Below are positions 6,583 to 11,860 of a stretch of DNA of 11,860 nucleotides, piece after piece. The translations under genes were made by a program, and so were the position numbers. The notes below the pieces were generated by a model. It was not told where the DNA came from and did no database searches. It worked only from the letters and a program-made list of their open reading frames with translations. The stretch is from Scatomorpha merdavium (lineage in GTDB: Bacteria; Bacillota; Clostridia; Oscillospirales; Oscillospiraceae): NCBI GenBank assembly GCA_018711415.1, contig DVIJ01000055.1:1-11860 (forward strand), given 5' to 3'. Numbering within the stretch: position 1 is the first letter of the stretch; each line of letters opens with the position of its first letter.

Positions 6583-7440
6583 GTGAAAAAGACCGTGCTT
6601 TTCGGCGCCGGCCAGGTCGGCGCGATGGTGTCCCGGCTGTTGGGTCAGGACTATAGGGCAGTTTGCTTTGCCGACAATTCCGAAGTGAAGTGGGGACAAA
6701 AGCTGGCCGGTCTGCCCATACTCTCGCCCGAAGAGAGCCTTACACACAGGCCGGACTGCGTCTGCCTGTGCGTGCTGGATCCGGAACGCGCCGCGCAGAT
6801 GGAGTCCCAGCTCCGCAGCCTTGGCTATGACGGCCCGCTGCTGAACCCCGGCGCGTTGCGGATCTTTGATGCGCGCGCGGCAACGATGCGCATGCTCGCG
6901 GAGCAGATCGCCGAGCTGGACATTCAAGGCTGTGCTGCTGAATTGGGCGTATATCGGGGCGAATTCGCCGCTCTGATAAACGCCGCCCTGCCGGACAGGC
7001 CCCTCCATCTTTTTGATACGTTTGAAGGTTTTCAGGAGCGTGACCTGGCGCGGGAACGCAATCTGGAGCTCTCCGGAGCAAGAGCTGGAGATTTTTCCGG
7101 AACCAGCGAGATCGAGGTCAGGCGCAACCTGCCCTTTCCACAGAACGCAGTGTTTCATCCCGGCTGGTTTCCGGACACCTTTCACGGCTGTGAGGAGCTC
7201 AGATTCGCCTTCGTCTCCATCGACGCGGACCTATATGACCCCACAGCCGCGGCCCTGCCGCTGTTTTGGGAACGCCTCTGTCCGGGCGGGGCGCTGCTCA
7301 TACACGACGTTTACAGCGGTCAATTCAAGGGTGCCGGTTTGGCGCTCAGGGAGTTTTGTGCAAGTCGGAGCATCCTGGCCACACCCATCTGCGACCTGCA
7401 CGGCAGCGCCCTGCTGAGAAAACCGCTCCCTGAGCTTTGA
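6583..7440 (+). CDS. TylF/MycF-type SAM-dependent O-methyltransferase with N-terminal Rossmann-like domain
   Basis: This 285-residue protein starts at GTG 6583, with GGAGG six bases upstream. Residues 1 to about 95 form a nucleotide-binding-like domain (VLFGAGQVG at 5-13, a GxGxxG turn), as found ahead of some sugar-modifying enzymes. Residues about 100-285 match the TylF (macrocin O-methyltransferase) family. The SAM-binding motif is ELGVYRGEFA (120-129), LFDTFEGF follows (D145), SIDADLYD carries D214 and D216, and LIHDVYSGQF carries H241 and D242. The acidic residues likely bind the metal that members of this family use. TylF and MycF methylate sugar hydroxyls in macrolides; outside such clusters the substrate is usually unknown. 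No antibiotic biosynthesis genes are nearby. With a collagen-like gene just upstream, methylation of a sugar on a surface glycoprotein or polysaccharide is a plausible inference, not shown. Confidence 0.86.
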   Translation: MKKTVLFGAGQVGAMVSRLLGQDYRAVCFADNSEVKWGQKLAGLPILSPEESLTHRPDCVCLCVLDPERAAQMESQLRSLGYDGPLLNPGALRIFDARAATMRMLAEQIAELDIQGCAAELGVYRGEFAALINAALPDRPLHLFDTFEGFQERDLARERNLELSGARAGDFSGTSEIEVRRNLPFPQNAVFHPGWFPDTFHGCEELRFAFVSIDADLYDPTAAALPLFWERLCPGGALLIHDVYSGQFKGAGLALREFCASRSILATPICDLHGSALLRKPLPEL

Positions 7441-7453
7441 CCGAGCTTTGCGC

Positions 7454-7482
7454 TTGTCTCGCCGGGGAAATGGTGGTATTAT
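7454..7482 (+). promoter_or_regulatory. Promoter of the first MATE gene
   Basis: TTGTCT (7454-7459) and TATTAT (7477-7482) are 17 bases apart, and TGG directly before the -10 makes it an extended element. Transcription would begin near 7489, upstream of the chosen TTG start at 7517 and downstream of the alternative TTG at 7448, which argues against that earlier start. Confidence 0.65.
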
Positions 7483-7516
7483 TAAATTTATACCTCATCA
7501 ACGGAGATGTTATCTT

Positions 7517-8887
7517 TTGCAGGAACTAGACAAAAAAACTTATCTTTTTGAATCCGCTCCTGTGCCGAGTGCAGTTGCGAAGCTCGCCATACCTACCATA
7601 CTCAGCTCGCTCGTAATGGTGCTGTACAACCTGGCGGATACCTATTTTGTCGGTATGCTCAATGACCCCGTTCACAACTCGGCGGTCACTCTGGCGGCGC
7701 CCGTGCTGCTCGCTTTCAACGCCGTCAACAACCTTTTCGGCGTCGGTTCGTCCAGCCTCATGAGCCGGTCACTGGGCTGCAAAGACTACGACATGGTGTC
7801 CAAGAGCTCCGCCTTTGGCTTCTACTGCGCGCTGTTTTCCGGCGTTATCTTTTCCCTGGTCTGCGCCGGGCTGAACACCCAGCTGCTCGGCCTGCTCGGC
7901 GCGGACGACACTACCAGGGACGCCACGGCCGCGTATATGCTCTGGACCGTCTATTTCGGCGCGGCGCCCTCCATACTCAACGTCGTCATGGCCTACCTGG
8001 TGCGCGCGGAGGGCTCCGCGCTGCACGCCAGCATAGGCACTATGAGCGGCTGCCTGCTAAACATCGTCCTCGACCCCGTGTTCATCATGCCCTGGGGCCT
8101 GGGCATGGGCGCGGCAGGCGCCGGACTCGCCACCTTCATCTCCAACTGCGTGGCCTGCGTCTATTTTCTGGTGCTCCTCTTTGTCAGGCGCGGGCGCACC
8201 TTTGTGTGCATCGATATCCGCAAGCTCAGCTTCAACCGGCGCATTGTAAGGGCAGTCTGCGGCGTGGGCGTGCCTGCCGCCATACAAAATCTGCTCAACG
8301 TCACCGGCATGACCATCCTCAACAACTTCACCTCTGCCTACAAGGCTGAGGCCATCGCTGCCATGGGTATCGCTCAGAAGGTCAACATGCTGCCCATGTA
8401 CGTCGCTCTGGGCTTGTCTCAGGGTGTCATGCCGCTCATCAGCTACAACTACTCCTCCGGCAATATCAAGCGCATGAAGGACGCAGTGCGCTTCGCCGGC
8501 GTCGCCTGCGGGCTCATAATAACAATGGTCTCGGCAGCCTACTTTATCGCGCCAGGCTTCTTTGTCAGGCTGTTCATGGACAACGAATCCATAATCGAAT
8601 ACGGCTCTCACTTCCTGCGCGGCATGTCAATAGCCGGACCGTTTATGTGCATGGATTTCCTGGCCGTGGGCGTATTCCAGGCCGTCGGCTTCGGGTGCGA
8701 CGCTCTGATCTTTGCGATATTCCGCAAGATAATCCTAGAAATCCCGGCGCTCTGGGTGCTGAACAGGCTCTTCCCTCTCTACGGCCTCGCCTACGCCCAG
8801 CCCTTCGCGGAAGCCGTGCTCTCCGTCGTGGCTTTCTTCACCTTGGCGCGCATCTTCAAGAAGGCAGAGCGTGAAAATGTTATGTAA
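7517..8887 (+). CDS. MATE-family multidrug/cation exporter
   Basis: This integral membrane protein of about 456 residues belongs to the MATE superfamily, which exports drugs or metabolites in exchange for Na+ or H+. The N-terminal signature is VAKLAIPTILSSLVMVLYNL, then ADTYFVG with D41. FGVGSSSLMSRSLG marks the end of the next helices, and the second half repeats the pattern (GVGVPAAIQNLLN, then GLSQGVMPLISYNYSSG). About twelve membrane helices are expected. I chose TTG 7517: GGAG lies ten bases upstream, it falls after the likely promoter, and it gives a normal short tail (MQELDKKTYLFESAPVP). The frame is open back to another TTG at 7448, but that adds a basic tail and overlaps the promoter. 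It follows the methyltransferase gene by 76 bp yet has its own promoter. The substrate is unknown. Confidence 0.93.
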   Translation: MQELDKKTYLFESAPVPSAVAKLAIPTILSSLVMVLYNLADTYFVGMLNDPVHNSAVTLAAPVLLAFNAVNNLFGVGSSSLMSRSLGCKDYDMVSKSSAFGFYCALFSGVIFSLVCAGLNTQLLGLLGADDTTRDATAAYMLWTVYFGAAPSILNVVMAYLVRAEGSALHASIGTMSGCLLNIVLDPVFIMPWGLGMGAAGAGLATFISNCVACVYFLVLLFVRRGRTFVCIDIRKLSFNRRIVRAVCGVGVPAAIQNLLNVTGMTILNNFTSAYKAEAIAAMGIAQKVNMLPMYVALGLSQGVMPLISYNYSSGNIKRMKDAVRFAGVACGLIITMVSAAYFIAPGFFVRLFMDNESIIEYGSHFLRGMSIAGPFMCMDFLAVGVFQAVGFGCDALIFAIFRKIILEIPALWVLNRLFPLYGLAYAQPFAEAVLSVVAFFTLARIFKKAERENVM

Positions 8888-8900
8888 ACTAATTGGGCAA

Positions 8901-8932
8901 AGAAAACGCCGGCCTCCTGGCCGGCGTTTTCT
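8901..8932. terminator. Bidirectional terminator between the two MATE genes
   Basis: AGAAAACGCCGGCC and GGCCGGCGTTTTCT form a perfect 14-bp stem with loop TCCT. A GC-rich core with A-rich and T-rich flanks works in both directions. It sits 13 bp after the plus-strand MATE stop and 3 bp after the minus-strand MATE stop, so it serves both convergent genes. Confidence 0.94.
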
Positions 8933-8935
8933 GTT

Positions 8936-10327
8936 TTAGTCCTTGGCCTTTTTGGGAGCGCTCATGCCCGTTTTTTTCAGCACATGCAGGAGCATCGGGA
9001 CGCAGATGGCTATTGCCAACGCCTCAGCTATTGGGAAGGACAGCCAGACGTTGTTGAGCTTGCCCGTCAGCGACATGAGGTAGGCCACAGGCACCAGGAC
9101 CACTAGCTGCCTTGCTGCGGAGATGTACAGGCTGTACATGCCATAGCCAAAGGCCTGGCAGGAGGAGCTGCATATTATGTTAACACCGGCCAGGAGGAAG
9201 CAGATGCTTATGGTGCGCAGCGCCGGGACGCCTATGTTGAGCATATTTTCGGAGGCGTCGAAGAACAGCAGCAGCTTATCCGGCACCAGCTGGAATATTA
9301 TGAAGCCTATGGCCATTATGGCGGTTGCATAGACCATACTGAGCTTTATGGTCTTGTGTATACGCTCCGGCTTGCGCGCGCCGTAGTTGTAGCCGATAAT
9401 CGGGACCATGCCGTTGTTCAGGCCGAACACGGGCATGAATACAAAGCTCTGCAGTTTGAAATAGGCTCCGAACACGGTCGCAGCGGTGGAGGTGAAGGTC
9501 GTGAGTATGCGGTTCATGAAGAAGGTCATGACCGAAGATATGGAGCTCATGACGATGCTGGGGATGCTGATCCGGGAGATCGCGGCCATGGAGACCCAGG
9601 AGGGCTTGGCCCCGGCGAGGGTGATATCGGTGTTTTTGTGCTTGTTTATGAAGAAGGCGACGATGGCGGCGATGATCTGGCCTCCTACGGTGGCCCAGGC
9701 CGCACCGGCTATGCCGAGCGCAGGGAAGCCTATGAGGCCGAAAATTAAGATGGGGTCAAAGATGATATTCAGTATGGCGCCTATGAGCTGAGTGACCATC
9801 GAGAGCGTGGTCCGGCCAGTGGACTGGAGTATGCGCTCGAAGCTGATCTCCATGAACACGCCGAAAGAGAAGATAAGCACTATGCGCAGGTAGTCCACTC
9901 CGTATCGGATGATCTCCTCCGCGTCCTCCGCCGGCACCTCCGCGCTTATCTGCGCGTGCATAAAGATCTCGGTAAAAAACAGGCCGAGGACCAGGAATAT
10001 GACGTAGCTCGCGGCTTCGAGAATCATCCCGCTGACAGCGATCCGGCTGGCATGTCCGGGATCTTTTTCACCAAGCGCGCGGCTCATCAGCGCGTTTATA
10101 CCGACGCCGAATCCTACGGCAAACGAAATGAGCAGGTTCTGCATCGGGAAGGCAAGCGAGACCGCAGTGAGCGCGTTTTCGCTTATTCTCGACACAAATA
10201 CGCTGTCCACGACGTTGTAAAGTGCCTGGACCAGCATTGAGATCATCATCGGCACCGCCATGGACAGCAGCAGCTTGTTCACGGGCATGACGCCCATTTT
10301 GTTTTCCTTTTGTACTCTCTCTTCCAC
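8936..10327 (-). CDS. MATE-family multidrug exporter (MepA-like)
   Basis: This 463-residue protein begins at GTG 10327, with GGGAG six bases upstream. About twelve membrane helices are predicted. Family signatures include VNKLLLSMAVPMMISMLVQ, LYNVVDSVFVSRISENALTA (D41), FGVGINALMSRALGEKD, and in the second half FGLNNGMVPIIGYNYGARKPERI. The overall pattern fits MepA-like MATE exporters common in Clostridia. It differs widely from the convergent MATE protein, so the pair is not a recent duplication. A perfect TTGACA -35 lies upstream. No regulator gene adjoins it, so regulation cannot be assigned. Substrate unknown: cationic drugs, dyes or bile-derived compounds are typical for the family. Confidence 0.94.
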   Translation of the reverse strand: MEERVQKENKMGVMPVNKLLLSMAVPMMISMLVQALYNVVDSVFVSRISENALTAVSLAFPMQNLLISFAVGFGVGINALMSRALGEKDPGHASRIAVSGMILEAASYVIFLVLGLFFTEIFMHAQISAEVPAEDAEEIIRYGVDYLRIVLIFSFGVFMEISFERILQSTGRTTLSMVTQLIGAILNIIFDPILIFGLIGFPALGIAGAAWATVGGQIIAAIVAFFINKHKNTDITLAGAKPSWVSMAAISRISIPSIVMSSISSVMTFFMNRILTTFTSTAATVFGAYFKLQSFVFMPVFGLNNGMVPIIGYNYGARKPERIHKTIKLSMVYATAIMAIGFIIFQLVPDKLLLFFDASENMLNIGVPALRTISICFLLAGVNIICSSSCQAFGYGMYSLYISAARQLVVLVPVAYLMSLTGKLNNVWLSFPIAEALAIAICVPMLLHVLKKTGMSAPKKAKD

Positions 10328-10359
10328 GGTGATCTCCCTTTTTCTTTATATGCCTTAAT

Positions 10360-10388
10360 AGCTTAACGCACATATTTTTTATTGTCAA
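10360..10388 (-). promoter_or_regulatory. Probable promoter of the minus-strand MATE gene
   Basis: On the minus strand TTGACA (plus 10383-10388) is a perfect -35. Seventeen bases on is TAAGCT (plus 10360-10365), only a 3-of-6 match to the -10 consensus. The weak -10 lies within an imperfect palindrome (TTAAGCTATTAA), so an activator or repressor may act here. A separate 10-bp palindrome, TTTGTACAAA, sits at 10398-10407 just upstream. Confidence 0.5.
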
Positions 10389-10453
10389 TCCCCTGCGTTT
10401 GTACAAATAAAGCTCGGTTTTATGCCTGCATCCTCTGTCTCCATTTGCACGGA

Positions 10454-10487
10454 AAACAGCGGTCAGCCGCAAAGCTGACCGCTGTTT
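10454..10487 (-). terminator. Intrinsic terminator of the sugar operon
   Basis: AAACAGCGGTCAGC and GCTGACCGCTGTTT form a perfect 14-bp stem with a 6-base loop. On the minus strand it ends in a four-T run (GCTGTTTTCC), 50 bp after the rbsD stop. It separates the sugar operon from the MATE promoter region. Confidence 0.88.
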
Positions 10488-10537
10488 CATTAAGTCTCAA
10501 GCATGATTGGAGCAGACGATGATGCAAACCGTCAATA

Positions 10538-10933
10538 TCAAAAATTAACTCCTCCAACGAGTATGACGTTTGCGTATGGCTTCGTTTCACCGGTCCTGAC
10601 TATGCAGCGGGCGCTCCGGGTCAGCGCCTTGAATTCCTCGTGAGAAACCCCCGAACCGGGTACGTCCTTGAGTATCTGCCGCATCGTTTGAAGCTCGGAC
10701 GGATTTTTCTCCTCCATTTCAGTTGCGTATATATACGACTCCACAACCATCTCTGAGCAAATGGCCCTCAGCACATCGTCAAAGCAAGGAGTCCCCGGGA
10801 CAAGAGATACGTCCACTCTCTTTATCCCCTCCGGGATGGGAAGGCCCGCGTCGCATATCACCAGGTATTCCGTATGTCCCAGGGATGCCACGGCATCCAG
10901 CAGCGCGGGATTCAGCAGACCACAGTTTTTCAT
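10538..10933 (-). CDS. rbsD: D-ribose pyranase RbsD
   Basis: This 131-residue protein is the same length as Bacillus subtilis RbsD. It interconverts the beta-pyranose and beta-furanose forms of D-ribose in the cytoplasm, aiding use of imported sugar. The general-acid H20 lies in LGHTEYLVICDAGLPIP, and the sugar-contact positions recalled from B. subtilis RbsD (D28, H98, Y120, N122) are all present at the same numbers. The C-terminus VRTGETKPYANVIL is the family signature. The ATG at 10933 is the only start, because a stop codon lies in frame four codons upstream. No strong ribosome-binding site precedes it; the nearest AGGA is about 16 bases away in a small hairpin loop. It follows the ThuA-like gene by 53 bp in the operon with a ribose-type permease. 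Related sugars could also be substrates. Confidence 0.94.
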   Translation of the reverse strand: MKNCGLLNPALLDAVASLGHTEYLVICDAGLPIPEGIKRVDVSLVPGTPCFDDVLRAICSEMVVESYIYATEMEEKNPSELQTMRQILKDVPGSGVSHEEFKALTRSARCIVRTGETKPYANVILVGGVNF

Positions 10934-10943
10934 AAGATCAAAT

Positions 10944-10958
10944 CAGATGTCCTATCTG
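10944..10958 (-). other. Small hairpin before rbsD with AGGA in its loop
   Basis: On the minus strand CAGAT and ATCTG pair around loop AGGAC. The only Shine-Dalgarno-like AGGA of rbsD is in this loop, 16 bases before the ATG, farther than usual. It might lower or modulate rbsD translation. The 5-bp stem is weak and may be chance. Confidence 0.3.
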
Positions 10959-10986
10959 CCTTTCTCTAGATTTTCGCTGCCCGCGT

Positions 10987-11709
10987 CTATTTTGCCGCCC
11001 ACAGGAGCCCGCGGCGCATCAAAGTCCCGACCTGCGGGATGTCGAAGATGTCGTCATGGTGGCCCATCGAGCAATAGAATATCCTGCCCTTACCCCAGAG
11101 CTTGGTGTAGGCTACCGGCATCACTATCTCGCCGTTTGCCATGTTCGGGCAGGGCGTTTTGAAGGTCGTGGTGGCGAGCACGTTGACGCAGGGGTCAATA
11201 TGCAGAAAATACTGCTCCGTGAAAACGTCAAAGTCCTCGAGGCCCTCTATCAGCGGCGAACTGCACTGTTTTGGAAAGTTGACGGTGTAATGCGTATAGC
11301 TCCACCCTTCCCCGCGTTCGGCATCGGAGCCGTCGGGGTCATAGGAATTGAGGTGGATGTATTTGGTCCCAGGGTGCGCGACCCATGTTGCGCCGGTCAT
11401 CCACTGCCATTCCACGTTGAACCTGAACGCATCGCACATACCGCCGTGGCAGCCCGCGAGGCCTACTCCCGAATCCACTGCGTCCGCGACATTGTATTCC
11501 AGCGGGTCTGAGAGCTCGTCCTGAGTCCTGATAGGTATGATAAGGTTCAGCCCCATCAGATAGTCCTTGTCGGCAAAGACTTTCTCCATCTCGTCCGTGA
11601 TGTTCACGTCGAAATTCTCTTCCCTGAGCCAGCCTCCGAAGCGGTGCGCTACCAGCTCGGGGTCGTGACCTTCCCAGCCGCCATAGACTATCAGTGCTTT
11701 TTTCTTCAT
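10987..11709 (-). CDS. ThuA-like protein (trehalose-utilisation family)
   Basis: This 240-residue protein belongs to the ThuA family, which has a class I glutamine-amidotransferase-like fold. Members occur in carbohydrate-use operons; the founding ThuA works in disaccharide catabolism in rhizobia, and the exact reaction is not established for most. Visible signatures are IVYGGWEGHDP (7-17), GLAGCHGGMCDAFR (83-96, with the GxHG-like turn at C87-H88), TEQYFLHIDP (164-173) and the C-terminal WGKGRIFYCSMGHHDDIF. The start is ATG 11709 with GGAGGG seven bases upstream; the TTG at 11727 is rejected because that ribosome-binding site would then lie inside the gene. It sits between a ribose-type permease and rbsD, so it likely acts on the imported sugar or its derivative. 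No secretion signal is seen. Confidence 0.9.
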   Translation of the reverse strand: MKKKALIVYGGWEGHDPELVAHRFGGWLREENFDVNITDEMEKVFADKDYLMGLNLIIPIRTQDELSDPLEYNVADAVDSGVGLAGCHGGMCDAFRFNVEWQWMTGATWVAHPGTKYIHLNSYDPDGSDAERGEGWSYTHYTVNFPKQCSSPLIEGLEDFDVFTEQYFLHIDPCVNVLATTTFKTPCPNMANGEIVMPVAYTKLWGKGRIFYCSMGHHDDIFDIPQVGTLMRRGLLWAAK

Positions 11710-11746
11710 GAGTTTTCCCTCCAGCAAATGAAAATGATTCTATTAT

Positions 11747-11860
11747 TTAATCTCTGTTTGTGGCCCTCTCAAGCCTGAACATGTCCAACGCGACCGCAAG
11801 CACTATGATTATGCCGAGCGCGACCTTCTGCCAGTAACCGCTGACGCCGAACAAGTTTAG
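11747..11860 (-). CDS. C-terminal end of ribose-type ABC transporter permease (partial)
   Basis: Only the last 37 residues are in the window, ending at TAA (11747-11749). They read LNLFGVSGYWQKVALGIIIV and then LAVALDMFRLER, which matches the C-terminus of RbsC-like permeases: the NLxGVSxYWQ motif, a final membrane helix and a short basic tail. Such permeases work with a periplasmic-type binding lipoprotein and an RbsA-like ATPase to import ribose or related sugars. Those genes should lie upstream, beyond the window. The next gene starts 37 bp later on the same strand, consistent with one operon. The exact sugar cannot be told from this fragment. Confidence 0.85.
   Translation of the reverse strand, partial: LNLFGVSGYWQKVALGIIIVLAVALDMFRLERATNRD

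Noticed and set aside
7448..7516. Earlier TTG start for the first MATE gene
   Set aside because: It would overlap a good extended -10 promoter and add an arginine-rich tail foreign to the family. TTG 7517 has a usable ribosome-binding site and a normal N-terminus.
8057..8611. Minus-strand open frame opposite the first MATE gene
   Set aside because: It is a shadow of the MATE coding sequence, rich in His, Asp and Gly, with no start signal.

Overview
The window is high-GC Firmicutes-type DNA. Strong AGGAGG-like Shine-Dalgarno sites, GTG and TTG starts, an S-layer-homology (SLH) surface protein, a spore-type collagen-like protein, MepA-like MATE exporters and a DUF2871 gene all point to an anaerobic, probably gut-dwelling member of the Clostridia (Oscillospiraceae-like). 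That placement is inferred from gene content; no rRNA or marker gene is present.

Layout. (1) 2-3844 (+): the C-terminal 1280 residues of a very large secreted protein. It has two beta-helix-like modules, Ig-like and other extracellular domains, and three SLH repeats that anchor it to the cell wall. It ends before a 19-bp-stem terminator shared with the next, convergent operon. (2) 5953-3981 (-): a compact operon of a TetR-family repressor and three small membrane proteins. The three membrane genes abut or overlap (0 nt and 4 nt). The repressor gene has a perfect consensus promoter (TTGACA-17-TATAAT) overlapped by a palindrome, and nearly the same palindrome recurs just before the first membrane gene. 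The last gene is a DUF2871 protein that looks shortened. (3) 6119-7440 (+): a short Cys-rich collagen-like ORF with 14 Gly-X-Y triplets, broken by an apparent one-base frameshift, then a TylF-type methyltransferase with an N-terminal Rossmann-like domain. (4) 7517-8887 (+) and 10327-8936 (-): two different MATE-family exporters facing each other across a shared 14-bp-stem terminator. (5) 11860-10538 (-): the end of a sugar-uptake operon: the tail of a ribose-type ABC permease, a ThuA-like protein, and RbsD (D-ribose pyranase) with all expected sugar-contact residues, closed by a terminator.

How the parts work together. The TetR operon is the best candidate for an uncharacterised system: an autoregulated set of three membrane proteins with conserved membrane histidines but no known role. 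The collagen-like ORF and the methyltransferase may be the remains of a spore or surface glycoprotein and its sugar-modifying enzyme; this is inference. The last operon imports and conditions a ribose-like sugar.

No tRNA, rRNA, CRISPR array, insertion sequence or phage gene was seen.
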